Source: Mycobacterium xenopi | GTDB taxonomy: Bacteria; Actinomycetota; Actinomycetes; Mycobacteriales; Mycobacteriaceae | Reading direction: 5' to 3' | Assembly: GCF_009936235.1 (NCBI RefSeq) | Contig: NZ_AP022314.1 | Coordinates: 1,240,001 to 1,304,000, forward strand | Length of the DNA stretch: 64,000 nucleotides | Shown here: positions 1 through 9,559 of the stretch, piece after piece | Layout of the letters: the number at the start of each line of letters is the position of its first letter | Position numbering within the stretch: position 1 is the first letter of the stretch | Position numbers and translations under genes: made by a program | Notes under the pieces: model-generated | Seen by the model: only the letters and a program-made list of their open reading frames with translations | What the model was told of the DNA's origin: nothing | Database searches by the model: none

Positions 1-48
1 TCGCTCGTGCCTCAGGTGGCGGCGGTCAAGGTTGCCAGCCGGCCGAGA

Positions 49-486
49 TCAAGAGTGAGTCCCTCGAAGCCGCTGGCCCATTCGGCGCGCAACGTTGATC
101 GGTGCGAGGGCAGTTTGCCACGCCTTGCCTTGCCATCGGGGCCCGAGGCCTACGAATGTCACGACGGCGCCGTTAGCACCATCGCCCTCGGCGGGTATCA
201 ACTCGATTACCGTGTGGGCCACGACAATACGACCGTCCTTGCACAGGGCGGGCAGCTTGAGCATGCCGCCGTCCATATGGCCGGTTTTCATGGCCCGGTC
301 GAAACCCCACCAGTGCACCGGCCGGAAAGCCGGTGGGATGACGACGTTGAGGCTTCGCCCGAGCGCGTCGTCGGCGGAATGACCCAGGAGCTCGGTGACC
401 GCGGCACCCCATTGACGGATGATGCCGTCGCGATCGACGGTCACGGTCGCGCGCTGGTCGGAACGGGCCCTGTGGGAAACGTCCAT
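49..486 (-). CDS. Small PAS-domain sensor protein
   Basis: A 145-residue protein made almost entirely of one PAS fold. Visible PAS features are VTVDRDGIIRQWG, then AAVTELLGHSADDALGRSL and a loop VIPPAFRPVHWWGFDRAM resembling the FixL/Dos-type PAS loop, ending with strands around AVVTFVGLG. No kinase or output domain is present, so it would act through a partner or as a ligand sensor. The ATG at 486 is chosen because it falls just after the idi stop (31 bp gap) and starts directly before the PAS fold; a longer frame into idi is Arg/Ser-rich and non-homologous. It is the last gene of a minus-strand cluster with idi and ctaB. The ligand is unknown. Confidence 0.75.
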   Translation of the reverse strand: MDVSHRARSDQRATVTVDRDGIIRQWGAAVTELLGHSADDALGRSLNVVIPPAFRPVHWWGFDRAMKTGHMDGGMLKLPALCKDGRIVVAHTVIELIPAEGDGANGAVVTFVGLGPRWQGKAWQTALAPINVARRMGQRLRGTHS

Positions 487-517
487 ACCGTGGTAACGGT
501 GCGTGCCCACCGCCGGT

Positions 518-1093
518 TCACCGACCGGTGTCGAGCAGTCGGGGCCAGATCCGCACCATGCGCGCCCATTCAAGCTTGAACCATGGTGTGAAAGTGTGTG
601 GCGCGCTAGCGATCTCGGTTTGCAGCGTGTGCGGCGCAACGTAGCGCCAATGCGCGATTTCGTCGGTGTTTGGCCGCGGCTGCTCGGCGGTGCGACCGGC
701 GTAGACCCAGCACAGCTCGTGCTCGGCGCCTTGTCGGTCGTACTGCGCGTGGTAGCGGAATTTGAACAGGAACTGCAACTCCGCGCGCAGGCCGAGTTCC
801 TCCCACAACCGGCGGTGGATCGCGCGGTTCATCGTCTCGCCGCGGCGAGGATGCGAGCAGCAACTGTTGGACCAGTAACCAGGCCAGAGGCGTTTGCTGT
901 TCGCACGCTGCTGAACGAGCAGGTGGCCCGCCGGGTTGAACACGAAGAGCGAGAACGCGCGGTGTAGTGTGCCGCTGCCCCGATGGGCGTCGGCCTTGGC
1001 CAGGAAGCCGATTTCGCGGTCATGGACGTCGACGAGGATCAGTTGCTCGTCGTCGCTGCGGACCACTCGGTTGTCCGATCCCCGGGATTTCAT
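518..1093 (-). CDS. idi: Isopentenyl-diphosphate delta-isomerase, type I
   Basis: A Nudix-fold type I IPP isomerase of 191 residues that interconverts IPP and DMAPP to prime isoprenoid synthesis. The catalytic Cys lies in WSNSCCSHP, the Nudix-like helix in RAIHRRLWEELGL, and the acidic metal and proton site in EHELCWVY. The ATG at 1093 is used because the upstream in-frame residues are Arg-rich and overlap ctaB. It begins 19 bp after the ctaB stop, so the two are probably co-transcribed: idi supplies DMAPP for farnesyl diphosphate, the co-substrate of heme O synthase. It looks unlike my recollection of M. tuberculosis Idi (Rv1745c), which suggests a separately acquired copy. Confidence 0.9.
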   Translation of the reverse strand: MKSRGSDNRVVRSDDEQLILVDVHDREIGFLAKADAHRGSGTLHRAFSLFVFNPAGHLLVQQRANSKRLWPGYWSNSCCSHPRRGETMNRAIHRRLWEELGLRAELQFLFKFRYHAQYDRQGAEHELCWVYAGRTAEQPRPNTDEIAHWRYVAPHTLQTEIASAPHTFTPWFKLEWARMVRIWPRLLDTGR

Positions 1094-1112
1094 TGGTGCT
1101 GCGCCCAGCCGG

Positions 1113-2033
1113 TCAGCGCGTCGGCAGCGTCGGCAGCGCCAGCGCCGAATCCACTGCCAGCGCGCAGAACACCACCGCGAGATAGGTATTCGATCGCTGG
1201 AACAGCCGCATCGGATCAGCGGACTCGCCGCGACGCACCCGGGCGTGCAGTTGGCGGGCACTGACAAGGATCCATACCGCGCCGAGCACCGCGATGGCGC
1301 CGTACAACCATCCGGTGGCCAGCGTGACCAGGAGCGTCGCAAGCACCGTCAGCCGGGTGTAGACGAGGATCTGCTTGCTGACATGACGTTCGGTCGCCAC
1401 GGCGGGCAGCATGGGTACGCCGGCGGCCCGATAGTCGTCGGTGTGGCGCATGGCCAAGGCCCAGCTATGCGGCGGGGTCCAGAAAAAGACGATCGCAAAC
1501 ATCACGACTGCCGGCCATGCAATGGTGCCGGTGGCTGCCGCCCAGCCAATCATCACCGGCATGCCGTTGACGGCACCGCCCCAGACCACGTTGTGGGACG
1601 TGCGACGCTTGACGAGCATCGTGTAGATCAACACGTAGAACGCGATCGTCGCCACCGCCAGCAGGCCGGCCAGCATGGTCGTGGTCCGCCACAGCCACAG
1701 GACCGAACCGGCGCTGAGCGCAAGCCCGAACGCCAGCGCATGACGCTTCGGCACTGCGGCGCGGGCCAGCGGGCGCTGCGCGGTGCGCTTCATCAGCTTG
1801 TCGATGTCGGCGTCGGCAACGCAATTCAGTGTGTTGGCCCCCGCCGCGGCCAGCATCCCGCCGACCACGGTATTGAGCAGCACCACCGGATGCACGGTGC
1901 CGCGCTCGGCCAGCAGCATCGCCGGGACCGCCCCCACCACGAGGTGGATGGTCCGCGGCTTGGTCAGGGCCAGATAGTCGCGCAGTGTGGCGCGGACGCG
2001 ATCGCGTCTCGACAGGCCGGTTTGCTGCCCCAT
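1113..2033 (-). CDS. ctaB: Protoheme IX farnesyltransferase (heme O synthase)
   Basis: A 306-residue UbiA-family membrane prenyltransferase that adds a farnesyl group to heme B to form heme O for terminal oxidases. The Asp-rich prenyl-diphosphate motif is [15 protein letters not shown] and a second signature is [19 protein letters not shown]; there are about eight to nine hydrophobic segments. The ATG at 2033 starts the conserved region DYLALTKPR; a longer frame would overlap the upstream permease. It closely resembles mycobacterial CtaB (Rv1451), whose usual home is near tkt/tal, so this is probably a second copy. It is followed 19 bp later by idi. Which oxidase it serves cannot be told from here. 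Confidence 0.92.
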   Translation of the reverse strand: MGQQTGLSRRDRVRATLRDYLALTKPRTIHLVVGAVPAMLLAERGTVHPVVLLNTVVGGMLAAAGANTLNCVADADIDKLMKRTAQRPLARAAVPKRHALAFGLALSAGSVLWLWRTTTMLAGLLAVATIAFYVLIYTMLVKRRTSHNVVWGGAVNGMPVMIGWAAATGTIAWPAVVMFAIVFFWTPPHSWALAMRHTDDYRAAGVPMLPAVATERHVSKQILVYTRLTVLATLLVTLATGWLYGAIAVLGAVWILVSARQLHARVRRGESADPMRLFQRSNTYLAVVFCALAVDSALALPTLPTR

Positions 2034-2127
2034 GGTCACCGTGACACTCCCCAAGCTGCCCTTCACTAGGGACACGGAGAGCACACAGCTGGCGTTCAAC
2101 AAGCTCGTTGCTGTCAGGGTGTTGCCG

Positions 2128-4473
2128 TCATTGGGCCCGCTCCCTGATAACTCGCGCGACGTCAACGCGTTTGATGAGGCGCGCCGCTGGGAACTGGGAG
2201 ACAGCTGCGGTGACGATGACGGCGCCCGCGGCAACGATTAGCACTGCCGCGCCGACGGAAAAATGGAGATTGAACAGGTCGTTGTTGTACGAGTGCAGGA
2301 ACAGCCATCCGGCGGCAATCCCGCCGGCGAGACCGATGGGCACGGCAAGCACGATCGCGGCGATGTTCTCGACGGCCACCGCGGCGGTGAGTCGGCGAAT
2401 GGGCGCGCCGACGGCGCGCAGGGTGGCGAGTTCGCTGGTCCGTTCGGCCAAGTTGACTGTCATGGTCACGTAGATGACCGTGAACGCGAGCAACGCGCCC
2501 AGCACCAGCATGCCGCCTGCGAACACCCAGAAGATGACGAGATAGCTCTCGATTTGGTCGGCGACCGCGTGGGCGTCGGTGTAGGCGACCACGCCGCTGA
2601 GCCCGGTGACGGCAGCGCGCACCTGATTGCGATCGATGCCGCCGTCGAAGCGCAGCAAGTAGCCGTCGGGTTCGGTGTTGGTGATCGATCGGGCCACGGC
2701 GTTTGTCGCATACACCGCGGTACCCAATGGTTCGTCGACCAATCCGGCGAGGCGAACATGCCGCGAGGGTCCGGCGGGGGCCATGACGGTGATGTCATCG
2801 CCGACGCGCACCCCCAGTTTGTCGGCGAGCGCAGCGCCGGCAAGGATCCCGTCGGATGGCAGCGTGCGCGCGACGCCGTCCGGGGTACGAAACCCGTGCA
2901 TGACCGTCGCGGGTTGGAACCCGGTAAGTGACGTCGGATACGTGTGGCCGTTGGCGGCGACGGTGACCCGCACTATGGTCGCCGGCTCGGCGATCGCCAC
3001 GCCTGGCACTGATCGTAGTTGCGCGCCAACATCATTGGCGCCCTGAGCGGTCAACACGGTGGCGTCCTGACGTTGGATCCAGCGGAACTGGATGTCGAGC
3101 ATCGCACGCACGCTGGTCAGCATGCCCGCCGAGGCGAGGATCAGCACAAGAGCCAGTACGCCCCCGAGCATCGTGGCGGCGGTGCGGCGCCGGCTGCGGG
3201 TCAGGGACCGAAGCGCCATCCGCGCCGCGACCGGCAGCAGCGTCCACCGCACCGATAGCCGCGCCAGCAGACCCGCCCGAAGCGGCTGACGGTGGTCGCC
3301 GCGCATCGCCTCGGCGGGAGCGGTCCGGGCGGCGCCGATCGCCGGTGCCAGTCCCGCGATCACTCCGGTGGCCAGTCCCAGAACCACACCGACGACAGCG
3401 GTGGGGATCCGGTGTTCGATGACAATGTCCGGGAGTCCAAGCAAAGACGCATAGAGCGTGGTGTACGCGGAAGTGGCCACCCACCCGGCGAGCACTCCAG
3501 CCACGACCGCGACGGCGGTGATAAGCGCACCGTGCCACAAGTAGTGCGCGACGACGGCGCCGCGGCGCGCGCCCAGGGCAAGCAGAGTACCGATGATCGG
3601 TCGTTCGGTGTGGACCAGGCGGGTGATCAACACGTAACCGGCGATCGCCGCGGCGGATAGAAACAACACCGGAAATCCGATCGCCATCACCGAGAAGCCG
3701 TTGAAGTTTTCCCGCAGCGCGGCATCCGACGGTTGATCGCGTCGGTCCTGGATATCCACCGCACCGGCCGAACGCAACACGCCAGCGACCTGGTTTTGAT
3801 CGGATTGCGTTGCACCGCTGGCAATTTCGATCAGCACCTGGTTGGGCGTCGCGCGCGCCGACAACGCACGGGCGAGCGGTTCGGCCGCGAATAGCACCGC
3901 GAACGTGTGCGGGTCGCCCAAAATGTCTTGGCGGTTTCGCGCGGGCCACAGATATTCCGGTGATCGCGCCGCACCACAAATGGTCATGTCACGCCACTGG
4001 GTGCCGTCGAAAACCCGGACATGTTTGCATACCGACAGGCCGAAGGTGTCGGCGGTGTGACGTTCCGCCAGCACCTGGTCGTCGCGGGCGGGATCGGGCA
4101 GTTGCCCGTCGGTGAGGTCGATGTCGTTGATTCCGTGATCTTTTAACGACGTCATTCCGACGACACGGCCGACCAGTTTTGTGCCGTTGATTGTCATCGG
4201 CCGATCGGCTTGAGTTCGGGTGACGACGCGGCGGACGCCGCCGGTGTGACGGACCGCGGTTGCGATCGCGTCCGAATCGTCATCGGTCACGGTCAGATCG
4301 GCGAAGTGTGTTCGAGCGTAAGTGCGGTCATACGATGCTTGAACGTTGCGAAAAGAATCGTAACTGGCGACAAAGAGCAACACTCCCAGCATCACGGTCA
4401 TGCCGATCGCGGTTGCCTGCGGCCACCTCTGGTGTAGTCCGCGAAAAGCCTTCTTGTGCAAGGCGCTAACCAC
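2128..4473 (-). CDS. FtsX/MacB-type ABC transporter permease
   Basis: A 781-residue permease with an N-terminal transmembrane helix ([20 protein letters not shown]), a large extracytoplasmic region, and two FtsX-type three-helix blocks (around residues 265-385 and the last 130 residues), separated by a second extracytoplasmic region. This is the full-size, internally duplicated layout of a type VII (mechanotransmission) ABC permease. It starts 9 bp after the stop of the ATPase gene upstream, so the pair forms one transporter. Members of this class drive lipoprotein or lipid handling or drug efflux rather than classical transport; the substrate is unknown. Confidence 0.88.
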   Translation of the reverse strand: MVSALHKKAFRGLHQRWPQATAIGMTVMLGVLLFVASYDSFRNVQASYDRTYARTHFADLTVTDDDSDAIATAVRHTGGVRRVVTRTQADRPMTINGTKLVGRVVGMTSLKDHGINDIDLTDGQLPDPARDDQVLAERHTADTFGLSVCKHVRVFDGTQWRDMTICGAARSPEYLWPARNRQDILGDPHTFAVLFAAEPLARALSARATPNQVLIEIASGATQSDQNQVAGVLRSAGAVDIQDRRDQPSDAALRENFNGFSVMAIGFPVLFLSAAAIAGYVLITRLVHTERPIIGTLLALGARRGAVVAHYLWHGALITAVAVVAGVLAGWVATSAYTTLYASLLGLPDIVIEHRIPTAVVGVVLGLATGVIAGLAPAIGAARTAPAEAMRGDHRQPLRAGLLARLSVRWTLLPVAARMALRSLTRSRRRTAATMLGGVLALVLILASAGMLTSVRAMLDIQFRWIQRQDATVLTAQGANDVGAQLRSVPGVAIAEPATIVRVTVAANGHTYPTSLTGFQPATVMHGFRTPDGVARTLPSDGILAGAALADKLGVRVGDDITVMAPAGPSRHVRLAGLVDEPLGTAVYATNAVARSITNTEPDGYLLRFDGGIDRNQVRAAVTGLSGVVAYTDAHAVADQIESYLVIFWVFAGGMLVLGALLAFTVIYVTMTVNLAERTSELATLRAVGAPIRRLTAAVAVENIAAIVLAVPIGLAGGIAAGWLFLHSYNNDLFNLHFSVGAAVLIVAAGAVIVTAAVSQFPAARLIKRVDVARVIRERAQ

Positions 4474-4482
4474 TACGGCACC

Positions 4483-5202
4483 TCACCAGTTGATAGTTGC
4501 GGCGTCGGCCGGTGCGGTGTTGTAGTCCACCGACACGATGGCGCCGTCACGCAACCGCATTACCTGATCGGCGATCTGGGCGACTGCCTCGTTGTGAGTC
4601 ACCATCATGACCCCGCGCCCGGCGCGGCTGGTCTGTTGCAACAACTGCAGAACCTGTCGGCCCGTCGCGACGTCGAGCGCACCGGCCGGTTCGTCCGCGA
4701 GCACCAGGTCCGGGTCGGTGGCCAGCGCTCGGGCGATGGCGACCCGTTGCTGTTCGCCGCCCGAGAGTTGCGCGGGGAAGTGAGCGGCGCGATCCGACAG
4801 GCCAACAGCGGCAAGTAGATCCAGCACGCGGCCGCGGTCTCCCCGGCCTGTCAGCTCGATAACCGCCTGCACGTTCTCGTATGCGGTGAGGGTGGGAATC
4901 AGGTTGAAGAACTGGAACACGAACCCGACATGTGTCCGGCGAAAAGCGCCCAGATCGCGCGGTCGGCAACTGGAAATGTCTTGTCCGGCAACCATCACCG
5001 TTCCGCAATCGGCCGATTCGATGCCGCCGATGACGTTGAGCAAGGTGGTTTTGCCCGATCCGCTTGGACCCAGTACCGCTACCATCGTGCCTGGCGCGAC
5101 GTCGAGATCGACTTTTTGCAACGCGTGCACCGCAGCAGCGCCCTCGCCGTAGGTCTTGCTGACCCCGGCCAGCCGGACTCCGCCGCGCGGTGGCGCGCGC
5201 AT
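4483..5202 (-). CDS. ABC transporter ATP-binding protein (MacB/LolD type)
   Basis: A 239-residue ATPase with Walker [11 protein letters not shown]-loop [15 protein letters not shown], signature [15 protein letters not shown], Walker [14 protein letters not shown] and H-loop VTHN. The [11 protein letters not shown] string is typical of LolD/MacB-class ATPases. It is paired with the FtsX-type permease immediately downstream (9 bp) and would energise it at the cytoplasmic face. It lies 57 bp after the F420-type oxidoreductase on the same strand, so it may belong to a longer minus-strand transcript. The substrate is not identifiable. Confidence 0.92.
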   Translation of the reverse strand: MRAPPRGGVRLAGVSKTYGEGAAAVHALQKVDLDVAPGTMVAVLGPSGSGKTTLLNVIGGIESADCGTVMVAGQDISSCRPRDLGAFRRTHVGFVFQFFNLIPTLTAYENVQAVIELTGRGDRGRVLDLLAAVGLSDRAAHFPAQLSGGEQQRVAIARALATDPDLVLADEPAGALDVATGRQVLQLLQQTSRAGRGVMMVTHNEAVAQIADQVMRLRDGAIVSVDYNTAPADAATINW

Positions 5203-5259
5203 ACCGTAGGTACGAGTGCGGGTTTCCGATAGTTCAACGAACGCCCGGCGAGGATCAGC

Positions 5260-6078
5260 TCACCGCAGTTCGGCGATCACCTTCGAGAAACCTTCGGCGT
5301 GGCCAGCCTGCACGCTGAATGAGGTCAGCCCGTAGACGTCGCGGTAGCGCCGCAGTGTGTCGGCGATGTCGCGGGGTGACCCGCTGAGCACCGCGGGCAG
5401 CGCCATCAACTCCTCGTCGGAGAGGTGTGGCGCATACCGGCGGGTCAGCGACAGGTTGGGCCTGCCGGAGTTGTCGGTCGGCACCGCGGTGATCGCCAGG
5501 TCGAGCTCCAGATTGCCGAACCGGTCACCGGCGACGGCCCGGATGAACTCGACACGTTCGGCCAGTGGGTCGCCGAAGCCGCGCGGGTTGGCGCCGGTGA
5601 GGCCGACGATGTCGGCGTGACGGGCCGCCACCGTCAGCAGCCGGTCGCCGTTGCCGGCGATGAGGATCGGCACGCGGGGCAGGTGCTCCCGCAGATAGGC
5701 CGTGACGTGCTCGAGATAGTCGACGCGCTCGCGGGCGCTCGGATAGGGAATTTCAGCGGCCTCGAATTCTTCCCGCACGTAGCCGGCGCCAAGGCCCAGG
5801 TCCAAGCGGCCTTCGCTGAGCACCTCCAGTGCTGCCGCGTCACGGGCCAGTAGGGCCGGCTTGTAGAAGCACGCGTTGAGCACATAGGTGCCCACCCGCG
5901 CCGTCGTCGCGGACGCTGCGACGGCGGCGAGGGCAGGGAACGGGGCCGGTGCGCCGAGATGGTCGGGCACATTGAGGACGTCGAACCCGAATCCTTCTAG
6001 CCGGCGGACCTTCTCACGCAGCGCGCCGGGGTTTTTGATCGAGTGGATGCCCACTCCGAAACGAAAGGCCCTGCTCAT
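5260..6078 (-). CDS. LLM-class F420-dependent oxidoreductase
   Basis: A 272-residue luciferase-like monooxygenase-family TIM barrel. Diagnostic stretches are FRFGVGIHS at the start, LEGFGFDVLNVPDHL, the strand VGTYVLNACFYKP, and EGRLDLGLGAGYVREEFEAAEIPY. Mycobacterial members of this size generally use coenzyme F420. The ATG at 6078 is preferred over one 36 bp upstream, since homology starts with SRAFRFGVGI and the longer start would overlap the preceding gene. It follows the cyclotransferase-hydrolase fusion by 17 bp on the same strand. The substrate is unknown. Confidence 0.85.
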   Translation of the reverse strand: MSRAFRFGVGIHSIKNPGALREKVRRLEGFGFDVLNVPDHLGAPAPFPALAAVAASATTARVGTYVLNACFYKPALLARDAAALEVLSEGRLDLGLGAGYVREEFEAAEIPYPSARERVDYLEHVTAYLREHLPRVPILIAGNGDRLLTVAARHADIVGLTGANPRGFGDPLAERVEFIRAVAGDRFGNLELDLAITAVPTDNSGRPNLSLTRRYAPHLSDEELMALPAVLSGSPRDIADTLRRYRDVYGLTSFSVQAGHAEGFSKVIAELR

Positions 6079-6095
6079 AGCAACCTCCGCGTACG

Positions 6096-7208
6096 TCAAC
6101 GTCCGGTCTTCCACGATCTCGCCGCCGCCACCAGGCCCCGCACCAGCGCCGAGGTCACCGGTGACAGCCCGTCGGGCTCAGGCTCAAGTCCCCGGCTCCT
6201 TCTCGGGCCGTTTGCGCCTGCATCGTCGTCCGGGCGTGGACTGCGCGGGCTGATGCCGCGCACCCGCGCCGACAGCTCCAACTGGGCTCCGCCGTCGCGC
6301 ACCCGGTTGACCGGGTTGTCCGGATGCAGACCGCGAAGCTCGCGCGGGATGGCATGCAGTTCGGTGACGATCTGGTAACCCGGCAGGTTGAGGTGGCGGG
6401 CCAGGTGGATGGCCAGGGCGCGGTTGCGCCCCCCGGCCAGCAGCTGCGTGCTGCGCCCGAAGCGGGCGTAGCCATGCAGCGAAACCGCGACGTCGACGTG
6501 GCCGAGGAACTCGGCAAGCCGCGGCGATTCGTCCGGCCGGAACCGAACCGAGGACAGATGATGCGGATACCGCTGCGGGTGACGCACCAGATACAGCGAC
6601 GCGCCGGCGGCGTCGGCGGCGCGTTGGGCGATCACGTCGGTCATCTGCTCCAGGCCGCCGCCGTGAATGGCTAAAAAGCCGAACCGCGAACGCAACCGGC
6701 TGACCTCGATAACACCCGGATCGGACAGCAATTCTGAAAACGACTGCGGCACAATAGCATTCGAGACAGACGGGCGCGGCCATCGGGATGGATCCCACCG
6801 GCGCAGATACTCGATCCAGCGTGGGGGCAACCGGTGATGCACTGCGCCGTCGATGATGCGCTCCAGGTAGCCGGGCCGAGGCGCCCCGGGGGTTACCCGG
6901 TGGTCGACGTAGACCCACGCCGAAGCGGGCCCGTCGTCGGTATGCACGCTGAGCCGATCGCGACGGTAACGCACCGGCACGCCCTCGGCGCTGTCCAACG
7001 CGCTCAGGTCATCATCGGAGACCTGCCACAAGACACCGTGCACGTGACCCCCGGCGAACGGGTCGACGGTGGCCACCCCGCGCTGGTTGATCAGCCACTC
7101 GTGGTCGGCCAGCATTGCCGGGCGCGGCTCGGCAGCGTCAGGACAGCGACGCGACATTTGTCGCACGCACAGGTTCGACCCGTACGCGAAGTAGGCGTGT
7201 CGGCGCAC
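6096..7208 (-). CDS. Gamma-glutamylcyclotransferase-like / poly-gamma-glutamate hydrolase fusion
   Basis: A 370-residue two-domain protein. Residues 1-130 carry the gamma-glutamylcyclotransferase fold: the phosphate-binding start YFAYGSNL, VHGVLWQVSDDDLSALDSAEG, and YRRDRLSV. From about residue 140 to 310 is a poly-gamma-glutamate hydrolase-like (phage PghP family) domain with FGFLAIHGGGLEQMTD, a conserved His-bearing SLHGYAR and a final TELHAIPRELRG. Both activities would act on gamma-glutamyl bonds. It ends in a low-complexity charged tail. It lies 6 bp downstream of mntH, as does its apparent M. tuberculosis counterpart Rv0923c. Substrate and localisation are not shown by the sequence; no signal peptide is visible. 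Confidence 0.82.
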   Translation of the reverse strand: MRRHAYFAYGSNLCVRQMSRRCPDAAEPRPAMLADHEWLINQRGVATVDPFAGGHVHGVLWQVSDDDLSALDSAEGVPVRYRRDRLSVHTDDGPASAWVYVDHRVTPGAPRPGYLERIIDGAVHHRLPPRWIEYLRRWDPSRWPRPSVSNAIVPQSFSELLSDPGVIEVSRLRSRFGFLAIHGGGLEQMTDVIAQRAADAAGASLYLVRHPQRYPHHLSSVRFRPDESPRLAEFLGHVDVAVSLHGYARFGRSTQLLAGGRNRALAIHLARHLNLPGYQIVTELHAIPRELRGLHPDNPVNRVRDGGAQLELSARVRGISPRSPRPDDDAGANGPRRSRGLEPEPDGLSPVTSALVRGLVAAARSWKTGR

Positions 7209-7214
7209 CGGCGG

Positions 7215-8441
7215 TCAGCCTCTCACCGTCAGGTACACCAACATCACATTAAGCAGGCTAATCATCAGCGCGACCGCCCAGCCGGCGGCGGTGGTGGCGC
7301 GGTGGTTGGTGTCGGCGCCCATCACCGCGCGATTGCTGGTCAGCAGCACCAGCGGAAACAGCGCGAACGGTATACCGAACGACAGCACCACTTGGGACAA
7401 CACCAGCGCGCGGGTCGGGTCGAAACCCCACGCCAGGATCAGCATGGCCGGTGTCAACGTGACCAGTCGGCGCGCCAGCATCGGCACCGACCGGTACAGC
7501 AATCCCTGCATGATCATGGCGCCGGCATACGCGCCCACCGACGCCGAAGCCAAACCCGACACCAGCAACCCGATGGCGAAAAACACGGCGATCAGCGGAC
7601 TTACGGTGTCGCGCACGGCGGCGTAGGCGCCCTCGATGGAACCGGTGCCGCCGCGGCCCTGCATGTTGAGCGCGGCCACCAGCAGCATGGCGGCGTTGAC
7701 GCCGCCCGCGACCATCATCGCCAGCGCGACATCCCAGCGGGTGACCCGCAGCAGCCAGCGCCGGGGCGGTCCCGCGTCGGGATGCCCGTGCCGGTCGCGG
7801 GCCAGACCCGAATGCAGGTAGACGGCGTGCGGCATCACAGTGGCGCCCAGGATCGCAGCGGCCAGCAGCACGCTTTCGGTGCCGTCGAAGCGGGGCACCA
7901 GCCCGCCGAGCACCGCCCCCGGCGGCGGTGTGGCGACGAAGAAGCTGGCGGTGAAGCCGATCGCGATGAGCAACAGCAAGCCGGTGATCAGTTGCTCGAA
8001 CAAGCGCTGGCCGCGCCGGTCTCGGATGGCCAGCAGCAGCAGCGACACGACCCCGGTGATCAGCCCGCCGACCAGCAGCGGCAGGTGGAACAAGATGCGC
8101 AGTGCGATCGCCCCGCCGACGACTTCGGCCAGGTCGGTGGCCATGGCCACCAGTTCGGCCTGCACCCAGTAGGCCAGCCGGGCGGGTCGGTTCATCCGCT
8201 GACCGACGGCCTCGGGCAGCGAGCGCCCGGTGACTAGCCCCAGCTTCGCCGACAGGTATTGCACCAGCCCGGCCATCAGGTTCGCGGCGACGATCACCCA
8301 CAGCAGCAAGTAGCCGAACTGGGCGCCGGAGCTGGCGTTAGCTGCGACGTTGCCGGGGTCGACGTAGGCGATGGCGGCGACGAATGCTGGCCCGAGCAGA
8401 TACCAGCCTGTTTTGGCCTGTGTCAGGGTGTTCTGCGCCAA
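7215..8441 (-). CDS. mntH: Nramp-family divalent metal transporter
   Basis: A 408-residue, proton-coupled Mn/Fe importer of the Nramp family with about eleven transmembrane segments. The metal-binding helix 1 motif is AAIAYVDPGNVAANASSG, and the unwound helix 6 motif is GATVMPHAVYLHSGLARDR; both carry the metal-ligand residues (D, N and M/H). This corresponds to M. tuberculosis Rv0924c. It begins 38 bp after the Rv0926c-like gene and is followed at 6 bp by the cyclotransferase fusion, so transcription probably starts further upstream. I see no manganese riboswitch or clear MntR box in the short gap. Confidence 0.95.
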   Translation of the reverse strand: MAQNTLTQAKTGWYLLGPAFVAAIAYVDPGNVAANASSGAQFGYLLLWVIVAANLMAGLVQYLSAKLGLVTGRSLPEAVGQRMNRPARLAYWVQAELVAMATDLAEVVGGAIALRILFHLPLLVGGLITGVVSLLLLAIRDRRGQRLFEQLITGLLLLIAIGFTASFFVATPPPGAVLGGLVPRFDGTESVLLAAAILGATVMPHAVYLHSGLARDRHGHPDAGPPRRWLLRVTRWDVALAMMVAGGVNAAMLLVAALNMQGRGGTGSIEGAYAAVRDTVSPLIAVFFAIGLLVSGLASASVGAYAGAMIMQGLLYRSVPMLARRLVTLTPAMLILAWGFDPTRALVLSQVVLSFGIPFALFPLVLLTSNRAVMGADTNHRATTAAGWAVALMISLLNVMLVYLTVRG

Positions 8442-8479
8442 CTAACCGACTTTCGCCGACCTCGACTGATCAAGCCAGG

Positions 8480-9556
8480 TTAGCCGGGCGCGTAGAGGCC
8501 CCGCCCGGTGACCAGCGGTAAGTCCAGTGTGGTGCGGATACCGGCCGGTGCGGCCACCACGGCGGGAATCGCGTTGACGATGCGCATCGCGGTTGCCACC
8601 AGCCCAGCGTGGTTGTGATCGCCGCGGCGGCTGCTCAGGCAGATGTCTACCGCGTAGGACGGCTCACCGGTGATCTCGATGCGGTAGGAGCCGCCGGGCT
8701 GGGCAGGCTGCGGCCAATCCGGGCACAGGTCGTCGCGCAACCGGGTCACGTGTTCGAGCACCACTGCGGGCTGGCCGCCGGCCATGCCGAGCACCTCAAA
8801 GCGCAGCGCTGCGGCGCTGCCCTTGGGGATATGGCCGCAGGCAATGTCGAAGTTTTCGGGCGCCGGTTCCCGCGTGTAGTGCTCGGTGACCTCGTCGAGC
8901 GAGATGCCCAGCCCGGCGGCAAGCTGGCGCACCACCGAGCCCCACGCCATGCTCAGCACTCCCGGCTGCAGCAGCATCGGAGTGTCATCGAGCGGTTTGC
9001 CGAAGCCCATCACGTCGAACATGACGACGGCGCTGTCGTAAGTGGCGTAGTCGACGATCTCCATGCAACGCACCTGCTGGATGCTCTGGCAGGTGCCCGC
9101 CAACGCGAGCGGAAGCAGGTCGTTGGCAAAACCAGGGTCGATCCCGTTGACAAAGAGGCTCGCATTACCTTGGCGCGCTGCTTCTTCCAACGGTGCAATG
9201 AGTTCTTCGGGGATCACTTGCCACGGGTATTGCAAGAAGACGGGACCGCTGCCGACGACGTTGACCCCGGCGGCCAGGATGCGCCGGTAGTCGTCGAGGG
9301 CTTCGGGTAGCCGGTTGTCGGCCATCGCGGTGTAGACCGCGCATTGCGGCCCGGTTGCCAGCACCGCGTCGAGGTCGGTGCTGGCGTGTACGCCGGTCGA
9401 GTCCGCAAGTCCGGCAAGCTCACCCGCGTCCTTGCCCGCCTTGGACCGCGAGGACACCCACACACCGGTGAGCTGGAATTCCGGGTTGGTGATCAGCGCT
9501 TTGAGCGCATGAGCGCCGACGTTGCCGGTGCCGATCTGGGCGACGCGAATGGCCAT
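8480..9556 (-). CDS. Dihydrodipicolinate reductase-like NAD(P)-dependent dehydrogenase
   Basis: A 358-residue protein with an N-terminal Rossmann motif VAQIGTGNVGAHALKAL and a DapB-like C-terminal domain. It matches the family around 2,4-diaminopentanoate dehydrogenase and M. tuberculosis Rv0926c. The Asn/Asp-rich region FVNGIDPGFANDLLPLAL sits where DapB-like enzymes bind substrate. It lies 3 bp after the SDR gene, so the two are surely co-transcribed. The true substrate is unknown; adjacency to a KstR-like site upstream of the SDR leaves a lipid or steroid role possible but unproven. Confidence 0.85.
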   Translation of the reverse strand: MAIRVAQIGTGNVGAHALKALITNPEFQLTGVWVSSRSKAGKDAGELAGLADSTGVHASTDLDAVLATGPQCAVYTAMADNRLPEALDDYRRILAAGVNVVGSGPVFLQYPWQVIPEELIAPLEEAARQGNASLFVNGIDPGFANDLLPLALAGTCQSIQQVRCMEIVDYATYDSAVVMFDVMGFGKPLDDTPMLLQPGVLSMAWGSVVRQLAAGLGISLDEVTEHYTREPAPENFDIACGHIPKGSAAALRFEVLGMAGGQPAVVLEHVTRLRDDLCPDWPQPAQPGGSYRIEITGEPSYAVDICLSSRRGDHNHAGLVATAMRIVNAIPAVVAAPAGIRTTLDLPLVTGRGLYAPG

Positions 9557-9559
9557 GGT

